DNA of 64,000 nucleotides from Desulfuromonadales bacterium (GTDB lineage Bacteria; Desulfobacterota; Desulfuromonadia; Geobacterales; Pseudopelobacteraceae): NCBI GenBank assembly GCA_013349325.1, contig DUZX01000016.1, positions 1 to 64,000 of the forward strand, read 5' to 3'. Shown piece by piece: positions 1 to 7,357 of this stretch (position 1 is its first letter; each line of letters starts with the position of its first letter). The notes under the pieces were generated by a model. It saw only the letters and a program-made list of their open reading frames with translations, ran no database searches and was not told where the DNA came from. The position numbers and the translations under genes were made by a program.

Positions 1-181
1 ATTTGAGCGGCTTCTCGTTGAGGAGCGGCAGAAGGTGACGGACACCCTCGACAGCCTCCAGCGGAATGTCGCGCTCCAGGAAGCGGTTTGCCCCATGCAG
101 TGACAGGTTGACCTCTTCCATGGCGACAGCAGGAAGATGTGTTTCATCTCCTGAGTAGATAATGTTGACCGGTCCATTCAT
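1..181 (-). CDS. Hypothetical protein, N-terminal part only
   Basis: The reading frame starts with ATG at 181 and runs off the left edge of the window after 60 codons, so only the N-terminus (MNGPVNIIYSGDETHLP...) is visible. I do not recognise a family. The start overlaps the stop codon of the next upstream gene as ATGA (178-181), which supports both the start and translational coupling. It is the last visible gene of a minus-strand string that includes a Cas4-like nuclease, a recombination-type protein and ssb, so it probably belongs to the same mobile-element module. Confidence 0.5.
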   Translation of the reverse strand, partial: MNGPVNIIYSGDETHLPAVAMEEVNLSLHGANRFLERDIPLEAVEGVRHLLPLLNEKPLK

Positions 182-381
182 CCTCGCACCTCCTCCCAGC
201 CCTTTGGATAAACCTGGGGTTCCGGTGGAGCTGCAGCGGCAAACATGAATACGAAGAGCATTGCTGCTATGAGGATCAGCGACGCTATGGTCTGAAGAGC
301 CTCCTTGAGATCTTCGAATCTGTTTTCGCGGGTGAAGGACTTGAGGTCAGGCGGTAACGTACCGGTACGGTAGGTTTTCAT
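178..381 (-). CDS. Small membrane protein, unknown function
   Basis: This 67-residue protein has one hydrophobic segment (roughly residues 30-50, rich in Ile, Leu, Ala and Phe) followed by a short proline-rich tail, so it is probably a single-pass membrane protein. The ATG at 381 is preferred over the upstream ATG at 411 because a strong AAAGGAG ribosome-binding site lies 7 bases before it. Its stop overlaps the start of the next gene as ATGA. I recognise no family. The position in a string of DNA-recombination genes suggests a mobile-element accessory protein. Confidence 0.55.
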   Translation of the reverse strand: MKTYRTGTLPPDLKSFTRENRFEDLKEALQTIASLILIAAMLFVFMFAAAAPPEPQVYPKGWEEVRG

Positions 382-467
382 CGGTAATCTCCTTTCGCTG
401 GGGGCAGACACGCCTCCATGAATGGAGAGTTCCCATGGGGAGCGTGATGCCCCCTGGTGGGGTTGGT

Positions 468-1442
468 TCAGGCCGCTTGAGCTGCGAGCGGCGTGAATGG
501 CTTGATTTCAAGTTTGACGTAACCTGACTTGGGTTTCGTTACCTGATCGTATATATCAGGATAGTTTCTCTTGAGCTTGTAGCTGTCGATGGTTGTCGAA
601 TCAGCCACTGACGTGACATTGATCAGTATTCCGTCCGAAGCCCCTTTGAACGTGCCATCCGCAAAAGTGAGGATGTCGTTTTTCAGGACGTCCAGCCGAG
701 TTTCGAGAGCCTTCTTCTGCTCATTCAGCTCCAGATACTTCCTGCCGGTATCAAGTATCTCCCGGGGGAGATCCAGGGCAACGGCATGGGAAGGACAGCC
801 GGTGCGAAACGGACAGTAGCCGCAGAGAATCCCTGGTTCGGTTCGGGGAGCACACTCGCCTCGCGCTGCCGCAAGGATATGCTTTCCCTTTTTCACAAGC
901 TGGTCGAATACCAGTCTGTTGGGTGTATAGCTGTTGAATTCATGGTACGTTCCCGCATTGAGTTCAACCACCAGGATCGAACCGCCGATTTCCACTGCCG
1001 GATCTAGGGCGAGTTGCAGCAGGCCCATCTGGACATGCAGTTGATCCACCCAGGATGCGTAGGGTTCGTCGGGGATGCCGTCGGTCGACTTCATCTCCAC
1101 GATGTGCAGCCGTTTGGTCTGCCGGTTTGCATAGAACAGGAAGTCGATGTGACACCTGATCTCAGGGATAGCTGGATGCCGCACTTCGACTTCTTCTTCG
1201 AAGAGAGCGCCACCGGTCCTGAAGAAATCGGCATACATGGCTTGCGCGGCGTGGCCACGGGAAAAACGAAGGAGTGTCTTGATGTCATGACCGGTCGGGT
1301 TTTGTTTGCCGAGTGCCGCTTTGCGTGGACAGCCGGCAATATCGGATGCTCCGACGTACAAGGCTCGGTCACCGAGGTGTGAGGATTGTTTCTGCTGATG
1401 GGTCGGAATAGCACGGCCCAGAAACGTAGCGAGTTTGCTCAT
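468..1442 (-). CDS. Cas4/AddB-like PD-(D/E)XK nuclease with an iron-sulfur cysteine set
   Basis: The 324-residue protein looks like a RecB-family nuclease. It has a PD-(D/E)XK-type core (IDFLFY around residue 98, then HIVEMKS around residue 112) and a following QLHVQMGLLQL helix that fits the QxxxY element. One N-terminal cysteine (AGCPRKAA, about residue 38) and a C-terminal CGYCPFRTGC cluster (about residues 207-216) give the four-cysteine arrangement that binds a 4Fe-4S cluster in Cas4 and AddB. A charged, coiled-coil-like segment follows (about 230-260). No CRISPR array or other cas gene is nearby, and the neighbours are an ssb and a recombination-type gene, so a role in phage- or ICE-type recombination is more likely than spacer acquisition. 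A GAAAGGAG ribosome-binding site precedes the ATG. Confidence 0.75.
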   Translation of the reverse strand: MSKLATFLGRAIPTHQQKQSSHLGDRALYVGASDIAGCPRKAALGKQNPTGHDIKTLLRFSRGHAAQAMYADFFRTGGALFEEEVEVRHPAIPEIRCHIDFLFYANRQTKRLHIVEMKSTDGIPDEPYASWVDQLHVQMGLLQLALDPAVEIGGSILVVELNAGTYHEFNSYTPNRLVFDQLVKKGKHILAAARGECAPRTEPGILCGYCPFRTGCPSHAVALDLPREILDTGRKYLELNEQKKALETRLDVLKNDILTFADGTFKGASDGILINVTSVADSTTIDSYKLKRNYPDIYDQVTKPKSGYVKLEIKPFTPLAAQAA

Positions 1443-1454
1443 GGCTATCTCCTT

Positions 1455-1622
1455 TCAGATCAGAAACGGTATGGCTCCGACTGCGGTGAGCAGGGAACCG
1501 AAGATAACGCCGGTAATGATCCTGGTGACGTCGATGCTGACCTGGAATTCCTTCTTGGTTGGAGCATAGACCGGCACCTGACAGCCTTTAACTGTTACAT
1601 GTTTGATGATCTGGGTAGTCAT
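1455..1622 (-). CDS. Small membrane protein with a structured leader
   Basis: This protein has 55 residues: a polar N-terminal half with KGCQVPVYAPTKKEFQ, then one hydrophobic helix (about residues 34-53). The ATG at 1622 is chosen over an in-frame upstream ATG at 1730 because AAGGAGA lies just before it and because the upstream stretch is occupied by the shared leader element (1623-1712). The family is unknown. It ends 12 bases before the nuclease gene, so the two are probably cotranscribed. Sharing a leader with the recombination protein and ssb implies common control with them. Confidence 0.6.
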   Translation of the reverse strand: MTTQIIKHVTVKGCQVPVYAPTKKEFQVSIDVTRIITGVIFGSLLTAVGAIPFLI

Positions 1623-1712
1623 GTTCTTGTCTCCTTGTCTGTGGGTTGTACCCGGCAGAGGAGACAAGACACCCCCGGTAGGGAGAAAGTCGTTGTCTCC
1701 CTGCTGAGGTAG
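1623..1712 (-). promoter_or_regulatory. Leader RNA element, copy A, overlapping the ribosome-binding site
   Basis: In mRNA sense a perfect 10-bp inverted repeat, TCTTGTCTCC (1660-1669) and GGAGACAAGA (1625-1634), encloses a 25-nt loop. The right arm contains the GGAG of the Shine-Dalgarno site. Upstream, GGGAGACA (1694-1701) can pair with TCTCCC (1681-1686) or instead with the TGTCTCC of the left arm, so two mutually exclusive folds can be drawn. The loop contains GGGTACAACCCACAGA, nearly identical in copy B. Confidence 0.6.
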
Positions 1713-1746
1713 GTTGTGAGTTGAGTTCAATCCGGAACGTCAGGCG

Positions 1747-2703
1747 TTAGCGGTACTGCCAGCATTTGCCTTTGCCGTCCCATTTGAAGCCGTGGTCTTT
1801 CAGCCATTGGCGGGCTGAGGTGTCGTTGAAGTCCGGGAAAGCAGAAATCTCCGATTCATCTGCGGAGAGTTCCATCCTGATCCCCTTTGCTGTCAGATAC
1901 CCAATGATCTCGGAAGGCGAAACTGGTTCGGCTTCGTGGGATGATTGGGCGCTGTCCTGTCTGGCAGACTGCGAATTACCGGAAGAAGTGCTGGAGTTGC
2001 CGGCACTGTTTCCTCCGCTGCTTTCTGTCTGTCCGTAAAGGTCTGGATCTTCCTCAATGTCCTGTGTGAAGATGTCCGAGGCGGCGGTCGAGGTGAGTAC
2101 TGCATCCACCAAGCCTCGTTTTTTGGCCATTTTCAGGCAGGTGTTGTAGAAATCGGCAGGATTGTCGTGTTCGACTTTTTCTCCCTGCCTGGCGATTTTC
2201 CAGTTGCCGCTGTCATCCTTTTTTGCGCTGAAACCGCGTCCACCGATGATCTCCTGCGCCTTTGCCGGGTTCTCCTTGCGGATATCCCAGTATTCCTTCG
2301 GCACCGGTTTGTTCGTCAGTTCAACTGGCCCGACACGGAAACGGTACTTGCTTTCCATGGTCGAACATGAACCGACACCGGTACCGAGACGCTGGCCGGC
2401 TGGTGAGTAGAGCGTCACTTTGATGCGATACTCCCGATGGCCGAGATGGAGGTCGATGGTTTCCACGTCCACGTCGTTTGCCAGTCTGAAGGTCAGCATG
2501 AGCTTTTCGGCACCCGGTTTGAGAAGAACTGCTTTGTCTCCGCAGCCAGGTATGGTGCCGTAGTGCTCGCCCGATTTCATGACGTCACGCATGACGTACT
2601 GGATCAGGTTTACCTGGGCCTTCAATTCACTGATGTTGACGGCGTGGTGAGTGAGGGATGATGCTGCGGGGTTGATGGGAATGATTTGAGCTGGTGCGTT
2701 CAT
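1747..2703 (-). CDS. Phage/ICE-type recombination-associated protein
   Basis: This 318-residue soluble protein resembles proteins that accompany RecT/Rad52-like annealases and SSB in phages and integrative elements. Visible landmarks are the HYGTIPGCGDKAVLLKPGAEKL segment (about residues 46-68) and the NTCLKMAKKRGLVDAVLTST and ASDIFTQDIEED segments (about residues 186-217). A Ser/Asn/Gln-rich linker (about 225-255) joins a small C-terminal domain that ends in WLKDHGFKWDGKGKCWQYR. A role in single-strand DNA handling is inferred from this pattern and from the neighbours (Cas4-like nuclease and ssb). The exact biochemical role cannot be read from the sequence. Its start lies directly behind the copy B leader, whose stem contains the ribosome-binding site. 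Confidence 0.55.
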   Translation of the reverse strand: MNAPAQIIPINPAASSLTHHAVNISELKAQVNLIQYVMRDVMKSGEHYGTIPGCGDKAVLLKPGAEKLMLTFRLANDVDVETIDLHLGHREYRIKVTLYSPAGQRLGTGVGSCSTMESKYRFRVGPVELTNKPVPKEYWDIRKENPAKAQEIIGGRGFSAKKDDSGNWKIARQGEKVEHDNPADFYNTCLKMAKKRGLVDAVLTSTAASDIFTQDIEEDPDLYGQTESSGGNSAGNSSTSSGNSQSARQDSAQSSHEAEPVSPSEIIGYLTAKGIRMELSADESEISAFPDFNDTSARQWLKDHGFKWDGKGKCWQYR

Positions 2704-2790
2704 CTGTCTGTCTCCTTTTCTGTGGGTTGTATCCGACAGGGGAGACAGACCAATACCTTTGGGGATTTGGTAATGTCTCCCCGTAGGACT
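2704..2790 (-). promoter_or_regulatory. Leader RNA element, copy B, overlapping the ribosome-binding site
   Basis: In mRNA sense GTCTGTCTCC (2741-2750) and GGAGACAGAC (2706-2715) form a perfect 10-bp stem around a 25-nt loop, the same loop length as copy A. The AAGGAG Shine-Dalgarno site is partly inside the right arm. Upstream GGGGAGACA (2774-2782) is a perfect 9-bp complement of TGTCTCCCC, which includes part of the left arm, so pairing there would free the ribosome-binding site. The stem differs from copy A while keeping pairing. Confidence 0.6.
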
Positions 2791-2813
2791 GTTGAGTTGT
2801 GGTTGCTGGTTAC

Positions 2814-3232
2814 TTAGAACGGATCGGTGTCATCGTGCGGAATGTCCTCATGCGCCTGGCTGTTTGATGGTTGGTCGTCACTCCCGTCAGGAATGCCGCC
2901 ATTTTTACTGCCAAGCATAAGAAGCTTGTCGCCGATGATCTCGGTTGTGTACCGATCCTTACCGTCCCGATCTTGCCATTTGCGGGTTTTGAGTTTGCCG
3001 TCGAGGTAGACACTTTTGCCTTTGGACAGGTACTCGCCAGCTACTTCTGCGAGACGTGCGTAAAGGACGATGTTGTGCCACTCGGTCCGGATCTCCCATT
3101 CGCCGCTTTTGGTTTTTACCTTCTCACTGGTCGCGAGCGAAAAACTTGCGACAGCTGTTCCCCCGGGCGTTACCTGATTTCAGGGTCACGTCCCAGGTTG
3201 CCGATGAGTTCCACACGATTCAGACTTGCCAT
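2814..3232 (-). pseudogene. ssb: Single-stranded DNA-binding protein, frameshifted
   Basis: The gene starts at 3232 with [20 protein letters not shown] and immediately meets TAA at 3172-3170. Inserting one base at that point restores a complete SSB: the frame then continues [17 protein letters not shown] and runs through [23 protein letters not shown] to the acidic C-terminal tip HDDTDPF. The restored product would be 139 residues, normal for bacterial SSB (OB fold plus acidic tail that recruits repair proteins). A one-base deletion in a Tyr codon (TAY to TA) explains the break. It may be a real mutation or a sequencing error. A good GGAGG site precedes the ATG. As an accessory-element SSB, its loss need not be lethal if the chromosome carries another copy. 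Confidence 0.85.
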
Positions 3233-3312
3233 ACTGCCTCCTTGTTGGTTTTCCCGAAGCAAAGAGACAGATGTCTGTCCCGTAGGGAGAGAACAAAGTG
3301 TCTCCCGGTCGG
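3233..3312 (-). promoter_or_regulatory. Leader RNA element, copy C, in front of ssb
   Basis: This is a more diverged copy of the element seen in copies A and B. In mRNA sense CTGTCTCT (3263-3270) can pair with GGAGGCAG (3234-3241), which contains the Shine-Dalgarno site, through 8 pairs including two G-U. The loop has 21 nt and retains CGGGAAAACCAACA. Upstream GGGAGACA (3299-3306) and TCTCCC (3285-3290) form the first hairpin as in copy A. A GACAGA/TCTGTC palindrome (3267-3280) offers a further alternative. Confidence 0.5.
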
Positions 3313-3810
3313 GATGTGATGAAAATATCCGCCGCTTATAAGGCTTGTCGCGGAATTGGTAATAAAAAACCCACTCTGGCTATGCCGGAACGGGTCGTTA
3401 TTCTTCATCTATATTTATTTTGAGAGGCAGAGTCCAAAAAAGGACGCACCTGTACCTGTATTTAAGTCGCTTTACCCAAACGACTGTTCGGAAGGCATAT
3501 GAGCCTGTACCGAAATTCATCCGAAAAGGGGCAACTGCGGCCTGATCTTTCCGGAGAGTTCATCCCTGCCGGGGCGATTCTTCCTCGGGCTTTCCGAAGA
3601 AGTTTGTCCGGAAGCACAATGGCTTGCGGAGTCTCTTTCTATGAAAGAGTCTAAAATATTCCTGCTACATACCAAATACGTACTTAATGTGTCAATAACA
3701 AATATGACATATAACATACTGTAAACATGTAGAAATATTTTGAAACAACAGGAGCGTTTTACATGGAGGAATGGTGGATATTCGATGAGGAATTGCGAGT
3801 AAACAATTAA
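3313..3810. other. Intergenic stretch without a convincing gene
   Basis: About 500 bases separate the ssb leader from the HU terminator. Open frames here have no credible protein character. There is a 7-bp hairpin with a three-base loop (CTCTTTC-TAT-GAAAGAG, 3633-3649) and an AT-rich tract (3650-3745). A 15-codon frame (3763-3810) has a GGAG upstream but cannot be supported as a gene. The stretch probably holds the promoter of the minus-strand mobile-element genes and may include the boundary of that element. Confidence 0.4.
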
Positions 3811-3840
3811 CCGGTGAAGGGCGTCTAAACCCTTCTCCGG
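3811..3840 (-). terminator. Terminator hairpin downstream of the HU gene
   Basis: CCGGTGAAGGG (3811-3821) and CCCTTCTCCGG (3830-3840) form an 11-bp stem with one mismatch and an 8-base loop. On the minus strand it follows the HU stop codon by about 10 bases and is followed by TTAATTGTTT, which fits an intrinsic terminator with a modest T tract. Confidence 0.6.
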
Positions 3841-3850
3841 CATGGAATTG

Positions 3851-4141
3851 CTATTTCTTTTTCGCAGCTTTGGCAGTCAGATCCTTCAGAGCTTTACCTG
3901 GCGTGAACTTGCCATTAGTTTTGGCGGCAATTTTCAGAGGTTTGCCGGTCTGAGGATTTCTGCCGGTACGGGCGGAACGGGTGACGGCACTGAATGTCCC
4001 GAAACCAACGAGGGTTACTTTGTCACCGGCCTTGAGGGCTGCAGTGGTTTCAGCGATAAAGCTGTTAAGGGCCTTTTCAGCCTGAGCTTTGGTTAGTTCA
4101 GCTCCTTCTGCGATTTTTGCTACCAGTTCTGTTTTGTTCAT
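3851..4141 (-). CDS. hup: HU family histone-like DNA-binding protein
   Basis: This 96-residue protein shows the whole HU fold. The N-terminal dimerisation helices begin [25 protein letters not shown]. The core strand [15 protein letters not shown] (about residues 39-53) is followed by the DNA-binding arm [20 protein letters not shown] (about 55-74), and the tail is lysine-rich (TAKAAKKK). HU bends and compacts DNA and supports replication, recombination and repair as a homodimer or heterodimer. A GGAGG site precedes the ATG. The gene stands alone between the phoU end and the gene-poor stretch, with its own terminator. Confidence 0.95.
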   Translation of the reverse strand: MNKTELVAKIAEGAELTKAQAEKALNSFIAETTAALKAGDKVTLVGFGTFSAVTRSARTGRNPQTGKPLKIAAKTNGKFTPGKALKDLTAKAAKKK

Positions 4142-4270
4142 GGAATCCTCCAGCTTTAATTCAACTTATAAGACGTAAAAAGTAACATACCATTTCACAA
4201 TAATAAAGGAGCTATTACACCGATGACCGAGTATTGAATGTAACGAACGTAATCCACAACCACCTTGCTG

Positions 4271-4942
4271 TTAAGCAATCGTATGCCTGATATCCTTCCC
4301 TTTGACCATGAAGATTACCATCTCGGCAATGTTGGTTGCATGGTCTGCGATACGTTCCAGTGACTTTGAGATATAATTCAGTTTCATGGCGCGAGAGATG
4401 GTACCGGGATCTTCAATCATGAATGTCAGCAGTTCTCGCTGAATCTGGATGTTGAGATCATCAACAAAGCTGTCATCCTTGCACACCTTGATGGCAAGTT
4501 CTGCATCACCACGAACAAAAGAGTCCAATGCCTCCTTGACCATCACTTCAGCCCAATGTGCCATGCGCGGGATATCGATATACGGCTTTAACGGCGGTTC
4601 CTCGTTTAATTCCCTCGCCCGCTTTGCAATGTTAGCGCACTGATCGCCGATGCGCTCCAAGTCGGTGACCAGTTTGAGCGCAATCGTAATGAAACGCAAA
4701 TCTCTGGCTGCTGGTTGACGCAACGCCAGAAGTTCAAGGCAGCGCTCGTCAATGTTAACTTCGCAGCCGTTTACTTCATGATCCAAGGCGATCGTCTGTT
4801 CAGCCAATGGTGTATCACGCTCCACAAGCGATTTCACCGAATTGGCGATCATAAACTCAACCTTGCCACCCATAACCAGGATACTTTGCCGGAGTTCATT
4901 CAATTCAATATCAAAAGCTGTACTGATATGCTCGTATGCCAT
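4271..4942 (-). CDS. phoU: Phosphate transport regulator PhoU
   Basis: The 223-residue protein matches PhoU: two homologous three-helix bundles, each with an E/DxxxD-type metal-binding pattern, visible in DLRFITIALKLVTDLERIGDQC (about residues 80-101) and KLNYISKSLERIADHATNIAEM (about 187-208). PhoU sits at the cytoplasmic side of the Pst transporter and passes its Pi-sufficient signal to PhoR, keeping the Pho regulon off. It is the last gene of the pstSCAB-phoU operon and starts 8 bases after the pstB stop. Confidence 0.95.
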   Translation of the reverse strand: MAYEHISTAFDIELNELRQSILVMGGKVEFMIANSVKSLVERDTPLAEQTIALDHEVNGCEVNIDERCLELLALRQPAARDLRFITIALKLVTDLERIGDQCANIAKRARELNEEPPLKPYIDIPRMAHWAEVMVKEALDSFVRGDAELAIKVCKDDSFVDDLNIQIQRELLTFMIEDPGTISRAMKLNYISKSLERIADHATNIAEMVIFMVKGKDIRHTIA

Positions 4943-4950
4943 ACTCTCTC

Positions 4951-5733
4951 CTAACCGAATCTTCCGGTAATGTAGTCTTCAGTCTGCTTTTTCTCCGGGT
5001 TGGTAAATATTTTGCGCGTCGGTCCGGCCTCAATCAACTCTCCCAGATAAAAGAAAGCGGTAACATCCGAGACCCTGGCTGCCTGCTGCATGTTATGGGT
5101 AACTATTACAATAGTATACTTGGTTTTTAATTCTTCTATCAACTCTTCTATTTTGAGGGTTGAAATTGGATCGAGTGCAGAACAGGGTTCATCCATCAGG
5201 ATGATCTCCGGATTAACGGCAATAGCCCTGGCGATACAGATGCGTTGCGCCTGACCTCCGGAAAGCCCCAGAGCCGAGTCATGCAGTCGGTCCTTGACCT
5301 CATTCCAGATGGCCGCGTTCTTCAAACTGCGCTCAACCGTCTCGTCCAGTGTTGCCTTGTCATTGACACCGGCAATACGCAACCCGTACACGATGTTCTC
5401 ATAGATCGATTTGGGAAACGGGTTTGATTGCTGGAATACCATGCCAATGCGTCGCCGGAGCGATATAACGTCAGTAGCAGCAGTATTTATCTCTTCACCG
5501 TCAAAGCGGATACTTCCTTCGACACGGGCGCTTTCAACCAGGTCATTCATGCGGTTGAAGCAGCGGAGCAGCGTTGACTTGCCGCATCCCGAAGGGCCGA
5601 TGAAGGCAGTTACCTGGTTGCGAGCCATGTCAAGATGGATGTTCTTTAGAGCGTGAGCTTCGCCATAGTGTAAATTGAGGTCTGATACCGAAAGTATCGG
5701 GGCAGCATGCTCGTTGAGTTGGGTTTGTGGCAT
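4951..5733 (-). CDS. pstB: Phosphate ABC transporter ATP-binding protein PstB
   Basis: The 260-residue ABC ATPase has Walker [10 protein letters not shown] (about residues 46-54), the PstB-typical CFNRMNDL after it, the Q-loop [16 protein letters not shown] (about 97-112), the signature LSGGQAQR (about 156-163), Walker B IILMDEP and the switch THNM. A PstB dimer energises Pi import through PstC and PstA. The gene lies 24 bases after pstA and 8 bases before phoU, in the standard operon order. Confidence 0.97.
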   Translation of the reverse strand: MPQTQLNEHAAPILSVSDLNLHYGEAHALKNIHLDMARNQVTAFIGPSGCGKSTLLRCFNRMNDLVESARVEGSIRFDGEEINTAATDVISLRRRIGMVFQQSNPFPKSIYENIVYGLRIAGVNDKATLDETVERSLKNAAIWNEVKDRLHDSALGLSGGQAQRICIARAIAVNPEIILMDEPCSALDPISTLKIEELIEELKTKYTIVIVTHNMQQAARVSDVTAFFYLGELIEAGPTRKIFTNPEKKQTEDYITGRFG

Positions 5734-5757
5734 ATCTGTTCCTTGTACGTGCGATTG

Positions 5758-7353
5758 CTAAAACGTTGACGTTGTATATTTTGCTCTCATCCGGTTGCGC
5801 AGGTATATTGCAGTACTGCTGGCAATAATGACAATAAACAGAAGGAGCATGGTGGTTACATAGACCATCGGTTTCGCGGCCTCCACATTGGGTGACTGGA
5901 AGCCGACATCGTAGATGTGGAAGCCAAGATGCATGAATTTTCGGTCCATGTGGAAGAAAGGGAAATTCAGGTCAAACGGCAGCGTCGGGGCCAGTTTGAC
6001 AACACCTACGATCATCAGCGGAGCTACTTCACCAGCCGCCCGCGCCATGGAAAGGATCAAACCGGTCATGATCCCCGGAGTTGCCATGGGAAGCAGAATC
6101 CGGGTCAAGGTCTGAAATTTTGTTGCGCCGAGCGCCAACGACCCTTCACGGATTCCTTTCGGTATTGAGGCCAGCGACTCTTCTGTCGCAACGATAATAA
6201 CGGGAACCGTCAGTAAAGCCAGGGTCAGGCTCGACCAGAGGATACCGCCGGTGCCAAACGTCGGAGTAGGCAACCGTTCCGGAAAGAACAGGCTATCGAT
6301 GCTGCCGCCGATGCCATAAACGAAGAAGCCGAGACCAAAGACACCGTAGACGATGGAGGGAACACCGGCCAGATTGTTGACTGCGATGCGCACCATCCTG
6401 GTCATCAGGCCATCCCGTGCATATTCCCGCAGGTAGATGGCAGCAACCACTCCGAACGGTAAAGAGAACAGACTCATCAACAGCACCATCATCACGGTGC
6501 CGAAGATCGCCGGAAAAAGTCCCCCTTCGGTGTTTGACTCACGCGGGTCATCCAGCAGCAGTTCGCGAACACGCTCCAGGTAGGCGCCGCATTTGGCAAA
6601 AAACGACATGCTGTTGGGGGATTGCTCCGTCACAATATCCACCAGAGAGATGTCCTTGGCACCACCTGCGGCATCACTGAACTGTGCGGTTATTTTGGCG
6701 ATTTCAGCCTGTGTTGCCGTGGCTTTTTCGTTCAATGCTGTGAAGTCAGCCAGTTTCTTCTCGCGCACTGCAGTCAGTTCGCTGATTTCCGAGGCGTTTT
6801 TTTCCTTGCCACCATACTCAAGCTTCAGCAGTTTCAATCTGATCCGTTCCGCGTCACTGTTCAGATCAGACATCTGCTTCTTAATTTTGCGAGTATCAGC
6901 CAGTTTGCCGGCCACAATAGTTCTCGCCTGCTGAAATGCCGCACGCGGTGTTGATGCTGTCAGGGAAATCCCTTCTGCCGTCACACCCTTCAGAAAGCCG
7001 AAATAATTGCCATGCTCGCGCCGTTCGAGCAGCATTGCATCTGCTGGGAGAGAACGGCCGGTAATGTCAGCCTCGTCGATCCAACGAAAGTCCTGACCGG
7101 ACACATCGCGATTGGCAACTTTGAGCTGGAGACGACGGGTCCCGCTGACCGGGTTCTTCTCATGCTGGACAACCTGGCCGAGCGCGGCGGTACCATCCTT
7201 CAACTCGATTTTTACCAGTGCGCGGGGCCAGAAATACCCGAGACCATTTGAGAGCACCACGCCAATCAAGGTCATTGTCATTACCAGTATAATGGCGAGA
7301 GTTGCTCCAGTCGCCAGAACATACGGCTCACCTGTATTCCAGAATCGTTTCAT
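5758..7353 (-). CDS. pstA: Phosphate ABC transporter permease PstA, long form with periplasmic coiled coil
   Basis: At 531 residues this is much longer than the roughly 290-residue E. coli-type PstA. TM1 lies at about residues 12-36. It is followed by a large extracytoplasmic segment with a heptad-like charged stretch (about 145-235, e.g. KKQMSDLNSDAERIRLKLLK), then the canonical permease half from about 285 on. The EAA-type loop is EGSLALGATKFQTLTRILLPMATPG (about 407-431). PstA pairs with PstC to form the membrane channel. The pstC stop is only 4 bases upstream of the ATG, so translation is probably coupled. The insertion may let the transporter contact PstS or the envelope. Confidence 0.93.
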   Translation of the reverse strand: MKRFWNTGEPYVLATGATLAIILVMTMTLIGVVLSNGLGYFWPRALVKIELKDGTAALGQVVQHEKNPVSGTRRLQLKVANRDVSGQDFRWIDEADITGRSLPADAMLLERREHGNYFGFLKGVTAEGISLTASTPRAAFQQARTIVAGKLADTRKIKKQMSDLNSDAERIRLKLLKLEYGGKEKNASEISELTAVREKKLADFTALNEKATATQAEIAKITAQFSDAAGGAKDISLVDIVTEQSPNSMSFFAKCGAYLERVRELLLDDPRESNTEGGLFPAIFGTVMMVLLMSLFSLPFGVVAAIYLREYARDGLMTRMVRIAVNNLAGVPSIVYGVFGLGFFVYGIGGSIDSLFFPERLPTPTFGTGGILWSSLTLALLTVPVIIVATEESLASIPKGIREGSLALGATKFQTLTRILLPMATPGIMTGLILSMARAAGEVAPLMIVGVVKLAPTLPFDLNFPFFHMDRKFMHLGFHIYDVGFQSPNVEAAKPMVYVTTMLLLFIVIIASSTAIYLRNRMRAKYTTSTF

Positions 7354-7357
7354 ATCT

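Noticed and set aside
468-1442. CRISPR-associated Cas4
   Set aside because: No repeat array or other cas gene is present in the window; the neighbours are recombination-type genes, so a phage- or ICE-type nuclease is more likely.
3517-3843. 108-residue open frame on the minus strand upstream of ssb and after HU
   Set aside because: It runs through the HU terminator hairpin, has no ribosome-binding site and its composition is not protein-like.
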